The position numbers were made by a program, and so were the translations under genes. Positions 34,696 to 44,129 of a DNA stretch of 64,000 nt are shown piece after piece. Positions within the stretch are counted from its first letter, which is position 1. Every line of letters starts with the position of its first letter. Location of the stretch: positions 62,001 through 126,000 of the forward strand of contig DAHB01000003.1 of NCBI GenBank assembly GCA_002498365.1, in the 5' to 3' direction. Source of the stretch: Methanomassiliicoccaceae archaeon UBA421 (GTDB lineage: Archaea > Thermoplasmatota > Thermoplasmata > Methanomassiliicoccales > Methanomethylophilaceae). The notes beneath the pieces are model-generated. The model was not told the DNA's origin and did no database searches. It saw only the letters and a program-made list of their open reading frames with translations.

Positions 34696-35297
34696 CGACC
34701 CTGGATAATTTCTTCGCCGGAGAGGTTTATGTGCTTGACACGGAGACCACGGGACTCAAAGGGCATCCTTACGACGTGATAGTGGACATCGCGGTCTGCA
34801 GGGTGGACCTTGACGAAGGCAGGGTGGAGCCCGCGTACTCGTCGGTGGTGGGGTACGATACGTCCGAGTGGAACGAATACCGCCGTACGGCATGGATATT
34901 CGAGAACACGGACATGACCCTCGACATGGTCGATTCGGCCCCCCCGCTCCGGGAGGTCGTCGCCGACGTCCGCAAACTCCTGAAAGGGAGGAGGGTCACG
35001 TCGTACAACACGGAATACGATATGGGCAAGTTCCTCTATCACGAGCCCTGGAGCATGAAAGGGCTCTTCACCGAGTGCACGGACATCATGAAGGCCGCCA
35101 CGCCGATCTGCAAGGTGCCCAGCCAATACTACGGAAGGCAATATCAGTACCCCAAGCTGGACCTTGCTTACGAGAAGATAGTCGAGGGGGACCCTGCCGG
35201 TATAAAGGGCGTACAGGCGCACCGCGCGATGTCCGACGCCATGGTGGCGTCGCACATAATGGTACGCATGTTCCGCGACGGGACTTATTCGCCCTGA
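34692..35297 (+). CDS. DnaQ-like DEDDh 3'-5' exonuclease
   Basis: A 201-residue exonuclease of the DnaQ/RNase T superfamily. The Exo I motif VLDTETTGL (residues 14-22), Exo II YNTEYDMGKF (near 104-113) and Exo III HRAMSDAMV (near 177-185) with catalytic His and Asp are all intact, so it should be active on DNA or RNA 3' ends. The start overlaps the stop of the small membrane protein by four bases. The last 13 bases overlap the convergent P-type ATPase gene. A catalytically decayed paralogue lies at 43575-44129, conserved in the CRVDL, YEPW and GDPAG segments. Confidence 0.86.
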   Translation: MTTLDNFFAGEVYVLDTETTGLKGHPYDVIVDIAVCRVDLDEGRVEPAYSSVVGYDTSEWNEYRRTAWIFENTDMTLDMVDSAPPLREVVADVRKLLKGRRVTSYNTEYDMGKFLYHEPWSMKGLFTECTDIMKAATPICKVPSQYYGRQYQYPKLDLAYEKIVEGDPAGIKGVQAHRAMSDAMVASHIMVRMFRDGTYSP

Positions 35298-37885
35298 TAC
35301 GGGACGTCGTCCTCCTTCATGCTCTTTTCTACTTCTTTCTCCAGCTTATTGTTGAACCATGTCTCGGTGCGCGTCGAAAGGAATGAGAACAGGCCGCTGC
35401 GGAGAGCGGCCCTCAGAACGAACAGCCAGACCAGCACCAGGCAGATTATGGGTATGTAGTATTCCGGCGGGAACACGGCGGTGGATATGGTCTTGATCAC
35501 GAACCAGCGTGTTTCGGGAACGAAGTATACGCATGAGAACAGCAGGAGAAGGAGGCCGACCAGGAGCGTCGGCCTGACGTCCCTAGTTACCCTTCCGTCC
35601 ACCGACAGGAACCTGTGTATCGGCTGCACGAGCAGAAGCTCGGAGATCCCGGCGAGCATGACGAAGAACAGCATGGCGTTGCGGGCGTTGATCTCCCTGA
35701 TGTCGTTCTCGAACATCCCGACCGTGGCGTTCTGTCCCGCCAGGTCCAGGGATTTTACCAGGTCGATGTACGGTATCCCTGCCGATTCGGCCATGGCGTG
35801 ATAGTCGATGTGTATGAACGTCCCGGTCCCGAAGTAGAAGACCAGATAGATGGCGATGCCGAAAATTCCTATGAGGAACGCCGAGGGTATCGCGAAGCGG
35901 ATGACATCCGGGAGGACCATGTCCCCGTTGTCGTCCGGTTTGGCCCAGAGGGTCATCAGGAATGCGGATATGGACACGGTGAGAAGGGCGTACATCGTGT
36001 TCTGAATAGGAAGCAGCGGCGAATTGCCCAGAATTAGGAGCGTGAAAACGATCAGGAAAACAAGGGTGAAATTCCTGGTAAGATAGATCTTGAGGATGTC
36101 CCTCATTCCGGTGACCGTCCTCCTGCCCTCCATCAGGGCCTTCGGAAGGGCGGCGAAGTTATCCCTCATCAGGACCATGTCCGCGGCCCCGCGGGCCGCC
36201 CCGCTTCCGCTCTCCAAGGCGATGCCGACCTGGGCGGCCTTTATGGCTTTGACGTCGTTGACGCCGTCCCCCACCATGGCCACGTACCTGTTGTTCAGTT
36301 TGAGGGTATCGATTATGACCTCCTTGTGGTCCGGCCTCATGCGTCCGAAGATGTTCGCTGAGAGAATGGCGTCCGTCCTCGCCCGGCCTTCCAGCGCGTC
36401 CAGTTGGTCCCCGGAGATTATACTTCTCTCTCCCGGTATCTCGGCGATGCTGAAAAGCGCGTCGACGGTCTCCGGGTCGTCCCCGGAAATGACCTTGATG
36501 TCTATGCCGTTCTGCATGAATACGTCCATGGTCTCCCTGCAGTCGGCGCGTATCTCGTCCGCTATGGCGGCGACGCCTATCATACTCAGACCTTCCGGGA
36601 CGACAGGGTCTTCTCCGTCAAAAAGGCTGCCCTTCCCCTCGCACAGCACCACGTTCCTGAGGCCCTGCCTGGAAAGGGCGGTAATGGTATCCTGCACGCC
36701 TTCGCCGTCGGTCACTTTGCCCTTGAGCGCGTCCCAGGCCCCCATGACCACCACATACTCCGCCCCGTCCTTCACCGTGCGGACGGCGCTGTACTTCCTT
36801 TCCGAGGAGAACTGGACCTCTTCCATCAGATCGCTCTCATCGGATCCGAACTCGCTCGCCAGCACCTCTACGGTGCGGTTGCGGCTTCCGGTACATCCAA
36901 CGAATATCCGTATCAGCTTTCTGGCTTCGGCCTCGTCCATCGCGAAGTCCATCTTCTTGAATATAAGGCGGTTCGTGGTTATGGTCCCCGTCTTGTCCAT
37001 ACACACCGTGTTCACGTGGCTCATCGACTCGACCGAGTTGGACCTCTGAAGCAGGACGCCGGTATCGGCCATGCGTATCGCCACGATCATGTATGTCAGG
37101 GTGATCAGCAGGAAGAGCGCGATCGGGACGACGTCCAGGATTATGGTCGCCGTCTTAAGCAGCTCGTTGAGGGTCGTGCTGGCCCCAGAGACCAGCTTTA
37201 GGACGGTGTAAATGGCCAGCATCAGCGCCGCGACCGAGATGAGGAGCTGTGTCACGGCGGTCGTCTCCATCTGCAGCGGCGTCTTCTTCTTCTTGTACCT
37301 GCGGGCGCTGACAAGCATCTTCGAGGCGTAAGTGTCGGAGCCGAGCGCGGCGGCCCTGTAGTATGCTTCCCCGGTAACGCAGTAGGAGCCGGAGAATATG
37401 GTGTCGCCCACATGTTTCCTCAAGGGGCTGGACTCGCCGCTCAGGGCGGCCTCGTCCATCTCCAGCGAGCGCATCTCAATGAGCTCGCCGTCCACCAGGG
37501 CCTGGTCGCCGGAGGTCAGGCGTATCACGTCGTCCATGACTATCTGCGACTGGTCTATCTCGACCTCCCTGCCGTCCCTGACGACCGTCACCTTGGGCCT
37601 GAGCAGCAAAGCGATCCTGTCCAGTCTCCGTTTTGCCTTTATCTCCTGCAGGGTGGACACAAGTATGTTGAGCGCGATTATTCCCGTCGCCGATACGGCG
37701 CTGGTATACTCCTGCAGAAGGTAAAGCGCCACGCCGAGAAGCATCAGTATGAGGTTGAACCAGTTCAGGAAGTTCTCCACGAATATGTCCCTGTAGCTCC
37801 TGCTGACAGATGACTCTACCCTGTTAACCAAGCCAGAGGCCTTTCGCTGATCCACCTCATCGGCGCTAAGGCCGCGGACTGCCAT
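35285..37885 (-). CDS. P-type cation-transporting ATPase
   Basis: An 866-residue ion pump. It has the phosphorylation motif MDKTGTIT (near residue 300), actuator-domain motif LSGESSPL (TGES-like, near 153-160), hinge MVGDGVNDVKA, and about eight to ten membrane segments in the usual order. The fourth membrane segment reads DVVPIALFLLITLTY: the Glu of the PEGL-type calcium site is replaced, so the ion cannot be guessed from homology to Ca pumps; the arrangement is nearer to CtpE-like or proton-pump-like forms. ATG 37885 lies about 25 bases after a minus-strand TTTTATAAGC box. Confidence 0.9.
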   Translation of the reverse strand: MAVRGLSADEVDQRKASGLVNRVESSVSRSYRDIFVENFLNWFNLILMLLGVALYLLQEYTSAVSATGIIALNILVSTLQEIKAKRRLDRIALLLRPKVTVVRDGREVEIDQSQIVMDDVIRLTSGDQALVDGELIEMRSLEMDEAALSGESSPLRKHVGDTIFSGSYCVTGEAYYRAAALGSDTYASKMLVSARRYKKKKTPLQMETTAVTQLLISVAALMLAIYTVLKLVSGASTTLNELLKTATIILDVVPIALFLLITLTYMIVAIRMADTGVLLQRSNSVESMSHVNTVCMDKTGTITTNRLIFKKMDFAMDEAEARKLIRIFVGCTGSRNRTVEVLASEFGSDESDLMEEVQFSSERKYSAVRTVKDGAEYVVVMGAWDALKGKVTDGEGVQDTITALSRQGLRNVVLCEGKGSLFDGEDPVVPEGLSMIGVAAIADEIRADCRETMDVFMQNGIDIKVISGDDPETVDALFSIAEIPGERSIISGDQLDALEGRARTDAILSANIFGRMRPDHKEVIIDTLKLNNRYVAMVGDGVNDVKAIKAAQVGIALESGSGAARGAADMVLMRDNFAALPKALMEGRRTVTGMRDILKIYLTRNFTLVFLIVFTLLILGNSPLLPIQNTMYALLTVSISAFLMTLWAKPDDNGDMVLPDVIRFAIPSAFLIGIFGIAIYLVFYFGTGTFIHIDYHAMAESAGIPYIDLVKSLDLAGQNATVGMFENDIREINARNAMLFFVMLAGISELLLVQPIHRFLSVDGRVTRDVRPTLLVGLLLLLFSCVYFVPETRWFVIKTISTAVFPPEYYIPIICLVLVWLFVLRAALRSGLFSFLSTRTETWFNNKLEKEVEKSMKEDDVPYQGE

Positions 37886-37905
37886 GAAACGTGAACCGAA
37901 TCCGC

Positions 37906-40782
37906 TTATAAAATCATCTGTACAGACGATTCAATTTCTTCTCTGGGTATCGGTTCGAATTCCAGCCTTTCGCCGATGGACACGAAGTCGATGACGCACA
38001 TCGCCGGCCTGTTGTAGTATCCCGATGCGGCATGGGCGTAGATGCTGAGCTGAAGCTTGTAGGCCTCCAGGTTGTTTTTGGACACGTCCGTCTTGTAATC
38101 ATGGACTTCGACGCGGTCCGGATAAAGTGCCAGAAGGTCTATGTATCCGCTGAGGGAGACGCCGATGCGGTTCAGGGGGAGCATGCAATGGACCTCTGCC
38201 AGTATCAGGTCCGCGTCGGCGACCGATGCGAGGACCTCTTTTACGGCCGCGGTCTCCGGACAGCCCTCCCTCGGCTCTATGCCCTTGGCCAGCGCCTCCG
38301 CGGTCGAATGGACCTTCTTTCCGTACTCTATGCCCTTTCCCGAAACCTCGTCCGCCCCTTCCTCCGGGGAACCGCCTTCGAAGACCATTACGTCATGTAC
38401 GCCGATGACCTTGCGACGGGATTCGTAGGGTGCAGGCACAGGCCTCGGGATGCTTTGGTCCCTTTCGGCCGATGCCGGCGCGGACAGGTCGCCTATGGTC
38501 CCTAGGTACCTGTCCCCGGACAGCCCTGAGATGAATTTCGAGGGCTTGTCTCCGCATATCATCGTGACGTACTGCTTGGCCCTGGAGATGGCCACGAACA
38601 GGGTGCGGCGTTCTTCGCTGTAGTCCCTCTTGACGGCGGACTTCGCGAGCAGCGTCCTCCACGACAGGCCCTTTCTGATGAAATCGCCGTTGGAAACGAT
38701 CTCCTCGGTGCACCTTATGCCCTCGGTCTCGCTGAAGTAGATCGCGGAAGCATCTCCTCTGGTGTTCGGTACCACTTTTCTGTCCAGCTTCGGGATGATC
38801 ACAATAGGGTATTCCAGTCCCTTGGATTTGTGCATGGTCTGGATCAGGACCGCGTCGGAGTTCAGGTCCGCATCGATGCCGTAGGTGTTGTGCTCGGCGA
38901 TGTCCCTCTCGATCATCCTTATCAGGTCGGATATCGTCAGCAGAGAGGAACGGTGGGCGGACGAAAGCGTCGTGATGATGGCCTGCGTCACGTCGTTGTT
39001 CAGCCCATAATACGAGAAAACGGAGGAGATGAGGTCCGTGGGCCTGCGTTTTTTCTTCATAAGGTCCCTCCTCAGTTCTGCGACCTCGGCGGGTACGTCT
39101 GCAAAGTTTCCGTTACTGTCGGGGCGGACCATCCTTCTGACGTCCTCGAGGCTGTATTCCATGTCGGACAGTATCCCCACCAGCCCCCAGCGGTCCGTCC
39201 TGTTGTTTATATATTTCAGCCACGCGAGGAGCAGCTTGCCCTCCCTCGTTGACATTATCTCCACGTCACCCTGGAGGAACGCGTCCACCCCTCTCGCCCG
39301 TGCCTCGTCGTACACGGCGCGGCACATGCCGCCGGTCCTGCAGATCACCGCGATGTCCCCGTACCTCGGCCTTCTGGCCTCCGGGCCGTCGTGCACCGTG
39401 TAGTCCCCCGTCACATAGTCTATGATCCTGGAGACCGTCTCCTTCGCCTCGTCGGAAGAGGGTACTTTCACGTACCTCACATGGGTGTCGGCCCCGATGG
39501 CATCGTTGCCTGACGTGAGTTTCGTCACCGTTCCCGGGTCGAGGGAGACTTTTTCATTATCGGTCCCCGGCAGGCTGAGGACCGCGAACGAAGTGTCGAT
39601 GATCTCCTGTGAGCTGCGATAGTTCCGGTCCAACGTCAGTCTGGTCACCGCCGGTATCCTGAAAGGTATGCGTTCGATGTCGTCGTTGAGATAGGCGCGC
39701 ATGGTGACGGCCCGCCTCTCGAAGTCTATTATGTTGTCGATAGAGACGAACCTGAACCCGTAGATGCCCTGCTTCCAGTCTCCTACAACGCAGAGGTTGG
39801 GCTCCTTGAGCAGCATAAGGGAGATCATCATCTGATTCTCGTTGGTGTCCTGGAATTCGTCGATCATGACGTACCTGCTGGACATGCGCCCTCTGACCCC
39901 TGCGTTGCTGTATAGTATTATGAATGCGAACATGGAGGTCAGGCCGTAGGTGAGCCGGTCGTCTGCCACCGAACGGCGTATGTATTCGTAGTAGACGTCG
40001 TGAACGAACCTCAGTAGCTCGGACCTGTCGTCGCAGGCCGCAGATCTGAGGACCGCGGCGGGCATCTCCTCTTCCGGAGGGAACGGAGGCAGGTCGGGAG
40101 AGAAGTTTTTCCCCTTCTTCAACTTGTCCGATATGTTATCCAACAATTTTTTCCTCTTCTTATCGTCGCTGTTCAGTTCCTCAAGCGAAGAGAGGATTTT
40201 GGAGGTATCTCCTTCCAGATCTTTCCCGTCCCTGCCTCCGAACCATCCCTTGCCGAGAGGGACGATGCCTTTGGCCATCAGCTTGTTGATCAAAGCGTAC
40301 ATCTGGGAAGGCAGTGTGCTGGAGATGACGGCGACATCGCCGTAATCGTTCCCGCGGTCTGCATTGAAGCGGTCGAAGAAGCTGCTGAAGTACTCTTTGT
40401 TGAGGGTCTCGTTCTCGATGAGGGAAGCGCTCCGGGTGAGGTTCTCGCCGAGACCCAGGAAGTCGCTCACGGATTCCGGGGATTCCTTGACCACGGAGTA
40501 GCAGAACGAGTCGAACGTTCCGGCCTGGATGAGCCTGGTGTCCTTTCCCGTCTCTGTCTCCGCAAGCCTGTCCCTGATGCGTTCCTCCATCTCGGCGGCG
40601 GCGTTTCTGGTGAACGTCAGAAGGAGGACGTCCTTCGTCTGCACGTCCGGCTTTTTCAGGATGTTGACGTACCTGCTCACAATGGTGAAGGTCTTGCCCG
40701 TGCCCGGTCCGGCGTCCACGACATAGAAGCCGTCCAGCCCCTCTGCGATGGTCTTCTGCGACATGTTGGGCTCTTTAGTCAT
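37906..40782 (-). CDS. UvrD-family helicase-nuclease, AddA-like
   Basis: A 958-residue superfamily 1A helicase with a C-terminal nuclease. Helicase motifs are visible: I AGPGTGKTF (residues 24-32), II MIDEFQDTNENQ, III VGDWKQGIYGFR, IV RNYRSSQEII, V TMHKSKGLEYPIV and VI TLFVAISRAK. Near residue 890 the nuclease motif VEVHDYKTD belongs to the PD-(D/E)XK RecB fold. This is the layout of AddA/RecB. The start ATG 40782 overlaps the stop of the upstream AddB-like gene by eight bases and is preceded by GGAGG. The pair should process DNA ends for recombination or degrade foreign DNA. Confidence 0.87.
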   Translation of the reverse strand: MTKEPNMSQKTIAEGLDGFYVVDAGPGTGKTFTIVSRYVNILKKPDVQTKDVLLLTFTRNAAAEMEERIRDRLAETETGKDTRLIQAGTFDSFCYSVVKESPESVSDFLGLGENLTRSASLIENETLNKEYFSSFFDRFNADRGNDYGDVAVISSTLPSQMYALINKLMAKGIVPLGKGWFGGRDGKDLEGDTSKILSSLEELNSDDKKRKKLLDNISDKLKKGKNFSPDLPPFPPEEEMPAAVLRSAACDDRSELLRFVHDVYYEYIRRSVADDRLTYGLTSMFAFIILYSNAGVRGRMSSRYVMIDEFQDTNENQMMISLMLLKEPNLCVVGDWKQGIYGFRFVSIDNIIDFERRAVTMRAYLNDDIERIPFRIPAVTRLTLDRNYRSSQEIIDTSFAVLSLPGTDNEKVSLDPGTVTKLTSGNDAIGADTHVRYVKVPSSDEAKETVSRIIDYVTGDYTVHDGPEARRPRYGDIAVICRTGGMCRAVYDEARARGVDAFLQGDVEIMSTREGKLLLAWLKYINNRTDRWGLVGILSDMEYSLEDVRRMVRPDSNGNFADVPAEVAELRRDLMKKKRRPTDLISSVFSYYGLNNDVTQAIITTLSSAHRSSLLTISDLIRMIERDIAEHNTYGIDADLNSDAVLIQTMHKSKGLEYPIVIIPKLDRKVVPNTRGDASAIYFSETEGIRCTEEIVSNGDFIRKGLSWRTLLAKSAVKRDYSEERRTLFVAISRAKQYVTMICGDKPSKFISGLSGDRYLGTIGDLSAPASAERDQSIPRPVPAPYESRRKVIGVHDVMVFEGGSPEEGADEVSGKGIEYGKKVHSTAEALAKGIEPREGCPETAAVKEVLASVADADLILAEVHCMLPLNRIGVSLSGYIDLLALYPDRVEVHDYKTDVSKNNLEAYKLQLSIYAHAASGYYNRPAMCVIDFVSIGERLEFEPIPREEIESSVQMIL

Positions 40783-43507
40783 CGTATCCCTCCTCATCCG
40801 TCATGTCGGCAGGTTCGCGGGTGCAGACCGAGAAGAAACCGCATCTGGTGCAGCCATTACGCGGTTCCGGTTCGAATCTGGACCCGATCTTTCTTGAGGC
40901 TGATGCATGGTCTTCGGTCAGTTTCTCAAGGAAACGGTCCATGGTGTCCGAAGGTACGAGGAGGTCCCCCCCCATAGTCCAGTATTCCTCGTTCATTTGT
41001 TTGCAAAGTTTCTTCAAGGCTCCGGTCACATCTTTCGTTCTCGTTTTATCGTTCTTCAATCCGAGGGAAGACAGCACGGACCCGATGAGCCCGGCGTTAT
41101 TCTCCCATTCCTCGGGCGGCAGTCCAGAGGACAATATCGGAGACACGAAAGAGCTCCAGTCATCATACATGGCCGTATACGATTTCATACCCCGAAAGAT
41201 CTCCCTCAGCGGCGAGGACGGATCGGCCAGGGCTTCCCATCTGGTCTCTTTCAGGAGACGCACGTCGACCGAATTGGAGAGCACGGACGGACCTTTTTTC
41301 AGGGACCCGTCCGTTCCGAAAATGTAGAAAAGGCGGAAAATCGGCGTCACGCCGCCCAACGCCTCTCTGGCCAGAGCAAGGTAGATCATTGGCTGGGTCT
41401 CTACATATTTCGTTTTCTTCATGTCGAGATTACTTGCTATGTCCGATCCCCTATGAAAACCGCCGGTCTTGTAGTCGACCGAATAATTTCTTATCATGAG
41501 GTCGAACATGCCGTAAATCGGATATTCGGAGGAATTCATATCTCTCTCGGCATAGCTGCTGCACATGGCGAGCCCCTCGGACTCCATCAGCCGGTTCGGG
41601 TGCTTGCGCGAGGCGTTCTCGATGTCTAGGGGCACGGGCTCTTCCCGGATGATGTCGATGAAGCTCATCAGATTCATCAGGGCTATGCGGACGCGGTCCA
41701 TATCCAGCCCCTCCATGAGCGGACAGGAGATCCCGGCATACATCCTTCCGATGCGCTCGGCGTAATGCTCCACGCCTTTTTTCCTTACGTGTTCGGGATG
41801 GCAGACATACAATTCGGCAAAACTGTGGACCAGGCTACCGAACTCCGTGCTCTCGTTGTCGGGCGTGCTCAGCAGGTCCCCATAGTAGAACGCACGTGGG
41901 CAGTCGCAGTAGTTGTTGTATGTGGATTTGGTGAACCTCCATTCGAGCTCGGTATCCTTTCCGATGGTCTCGGTCCCTCTCTCGGGAAAAACCTCGGGCT
42001 CATCTTTGTACCACGATCCCTTCCTGACGGGCGCGATGTCCTCGAATGAAGCTATATGCCGCCCTACGCCTTCGAGTTTGCAGATCCCCTCGAACATCGA
42101 GGTCGGACGTGCCTCCTTGCCGTTCTTGGTGGCGTTCACGGCGTAGATACGGGAGGTCCCCTGCTGCAGGAGGACCCTGAATTTCATTGCGTCCTTCTCG
42201 GCCTCCGCCTCCTTGTCGATATACTGCCTTCCGACGATCCTGTTGCCCCACTCCTCGCCCATCCCCAGGAACGCGACGAAAGGACGGTCGACGAACACGG
42301 ACCTGTGGCAGTCTGCCAGAAGCACGCCTCTTTTCTCGCTGTCCGGTATCTGCTCGTTGTGATGCAGGTCGGACACGTTGTTCACCGCGTAGTTCATCTC
42401 ACCCACCAGCTGGGAGGTTACCTTCTTCTCGGTGAAGCCAAGCTCGTCCAGCAGCAGGCGGACCTGCGGCCTGCCCCTCTCGTTCACCACGAGGTCGCAG
42501 ACCTCCAGAAAGGTCAACTCCTTCAGGTTCCTCATGCACTCTGCCAGTTCCAAGGCCCTCCCTCCGATGTCCGGGGCCCTGGACAGAAGGAAGTTATCGC
42601 TCTTCGCCTTCAACGTGCCGCCGTAAGCGGAGAACATCTCCCTTACATGCCCGACCCTGACCGTGTCGTACGACATGCCGAGTGCGAGGAACCTGAGATA
42701 ATCCCTGACCTGGGAGAGGTCGCGGACGGTCATAGTGTTCTTGAATGGTATACCGCGTCTGTACAGCGCCGTTCGGACGGCGTCGGCGATCCCGCTCTCC
42801 GTATCCATTACTATCGCCGCGTCTGTGGCGCGCTCCGTGTCAATGAGGTCTACGATGTTCTCGGCGATCTGCCGGTCGTTGCCTATCACACGGACCTCGT
42901 CGATTTCAAAACGCTCGTCTTCCGCGACGACCTCTATCTCCTCGTGCCCGATCGGTATGAAATGCTTGTCCAGGTCGTCGAAGAGCTCTATCCCTATCAC
43001 AGCGGTCCTTCTTCCGGCGAACATGTTGTCGGAAATGACGTAACCGGACCCTGTGCTTTCATGATACGTCTCCGGGACGAATGCGTCCATGGCCTTTTCC
43101 ACTGTCGGAAGGGCCCTGTACGAATCGTAGATCTTCCGGGAACGGCGTGAGTACAGATGCTTTTCAACTTCCGACGTGTACCTCCTGATGTTCCTGATGT
43201 TCTCGATCTCGCCGTGGACGTATTTGAACCCGTATCCGGTCTCGTCGGATACGGCGGCGACGGCCTCCAGGTCGCTCATCGACGGCACCCCCAATATCTG
43301 CACCGAAAGTTCTGCCGCCAACTGTCTAGGGGTGTATGCGAAGCCTCCGATCATCGGACGGTCTATCCTCCCGTTCAGGGCGGTGGCGAGGGGGGCGTCG
43401 TTCGTTATGACGACATCGAAGTCCCTCACTTCCGCATAGATCTCGTCGATGCTCTTGGTCCTGTACATCTGACGCCCTATCGTCCGGAGGATAGTAATCC
43501 TTTCCAT
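40775..43507 (-). CDS. AddB-like nuclease with probable iron-sulfur cluster
   Basis: A 910-residue partner of the AddA-like helicase. The N-terminal two thirds resemble a degenerate helicase lacking clear Walker motifs. The C-terminal third is a PD-(D/E)XK nuclease: FGSLVHSFAELY (near 560-572), YGMFDLMIRNYSVDYKTGG (near 662-680). Cysteines in YNNYCDCPRAF (near 533) and GCTRCGFFSVC (near 883-893) can form the four-cysteine 4Fe-4S staple known from AddB and Cas4. Overlap with the helicase gene makes the pair a bacterial-style AddAB complex in an archaeal setting. The start ATG 43507 has a TATA-like box shared with the divergent gene. Confidence 0.8.
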   Translation of the reverse strand: MERITILRTIGRQMYRTKSIDEIYAEVRDFDVVITNDAPLATALNGRIDRPMIGGFAYTPRQLAAELSVQILGVPSMSDLEAVAAVSDETGYGFKYVHGEIENIRNIRRYTSEVEKHLYSRRSRKIYDSYRALPTVEKAMDAFVPETYHESTGSGYVISDNMFAGRRTAVIGIELFDDLDKHFIPIGHEEIEVVAEDERFEIDEVRVIGNDRQIAENIVDLIDTERATDAAIVMDTESGIADAVRTALYRRGIPFKNTMTVRDLSQVRDYLRFLALGMSYDTVRVGHVREMFSAYGGTLKAKSDNFLLSRAPDIGGRALELAECMRNLKELTFLEVCDLVVNERGRPQVRLLLDELGFTEKKVTSQLVGEMNYAVNNVSDLHHNEQIPDSEKRGVLLADCHRSVFVDRPFVAFLGMGEEWGNRIVGRQYIDKEAEAEKDAMKFRVLLQQGTSRIYAVNATKNGKEARPTSMFEGICKLEGVGRHIASFEDIAPVRKGSWYKDEPEVFPERGTETIGKDTELEWRFTKSTYNNYCDCPRAFYYGDLLSTPDNESTEFGSLVHSFAELYVCHPEHVRKKGVEHYAERIGRMYAGISCPLMEGLDMDRVRIALMNLMSFIDIIREEPVPLDIENASRKHPNRLMESEGLAMCSSYAERDMNSSEYPIYGMFDLMIRNYSVDYKTGGFHRGSDIASNLDMKKTKYVETQPMIYLALAREALGGVTPIFRLFYIFGTDGSLKKGPSVLSNSVDVRLLKETRWEALADPSSPLREIFRGMKSYTAMYDDWSSFVSPILSSGLPPEEWENNAGLIGSVLSSLGLKNDKTRTKDVTGALKKLCKQMNEEYWTMGGDLLVPSDTMDRFLEKLTEDHASASRKIGSRFEPEPRNGCTRCGFFSVCTREPADMTDEEGYDD

Positions 43508-43543
43508 ATTATCCAGCGAAAGGCGGCCCAGGCCCTTCGGCGG

Positions 43544-43554
43544 GATTAATAACT
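43544..43554. promoter_or_regulatory. Shared bidirectional promoter element
   Basis: GGATTAATAAC at this place reads as a TATA-like box on both strands. On the plus strand it lies about 26 bases before GTG 43575; on the minus strand it would start transcription some 15 bases before ATG 43507 of the AddB-like gene. Only 67 bases separate the two starts. Confidence 0.4.
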
Positions 43555-43574
43555 GTCACCGCCCTTCAGGTGGC

Positions 43575-44129
43575 GTGTCCGAACTGTATGCCGTGGAGAT
43601 AAACGGAGACGGAGACGCAGGATATCCGCATAACGTCGTGGCGGAGATCGGTATATGCAGGGTGGACCTCGGCTCCGAGGATTTCGACACAGTCTACCAC
43701 GACGTGGTTCGGCTGGACCCACTGGACATCGGGAAGGCCTCGCTGGACTGGATATCTGCCGCTTCCGGAATGGATGCGAGGGAGCTGTATTTCGGCTCCC
43801 CGGCCGTAGAGATAGCCGCGCATGTGAGGGATGTGCTCGCAGGCGGGGACGTGGCGTGTTTCGATATCGGAGAGGTCTTCGGAAAATATCTCCTATACGA
43901 GCCCTGGGACCTCACCCACGAAGTATCGGTCATGCCATCGGTCTCCCTCAGGATACCCAGGAACGCCATCCCGGTCCAGGGGACCATGCTCAACGACAGG
44001 ATCGGGTACGCTTACTCGGTACTGTGCCCCGGCGACCCCGCCGGCGTCGGCAAGGGGAGAAGAGCGCTCCATCTGGCACAGATGACATCCGAGATCATCA
44101 TCATGCTGCGCTCTCACGGGCTTTATTAA
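43575..44129 (+). CDS. Decayed DnaQ-like paralogue, catalytic residues lost
   Basis: A 184-residue protein clearly related to the exonuclease at 34692-35297: ICRVDL versus VCRVDL, YLLYEPWDL versus FLYHEPWSM, and CPGDPAGVGKG versus VEGDPAGIKGV line up in order. The catalytic sites do not: Exo I DTETTG is here VEINGD, the Exo II aspartate is replaced in DIGEVFGKY, and the Exo III HRAMSD is RRALHL. It is thus a full-length, probably inactive homologue, perhaps a binding or regulatory subunit. GTG 43575 follows AGGTGG. It is divergent from the AddB-like gene and convergent with the zinc-ribbon membrane protein. Confidence 0.78.
   Translation: MSELYAVEINGDGDAGYPHNVVAEIGICRVDLGSEDFDTVYHDVVRLDPLDIGKASLDWISAASGMDARELYFGSPAVEIAAHVRDVLAGGDVACFDIGEVFGKYLLYEPWDLTHEVSVMPSVSLRIPRNAIPVQGTMLNDRIGYAYSVLCPGDPAGVGKGRRALHLAQMTSEIIIMLRSHGLY

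Noticed and set aside
40860..40885. GGTTCGAATC resembling a tRNA T-loop
   Set aside because: It lies inside the AddB-like gene and no acceptor stem or anticodon arm fits around it.
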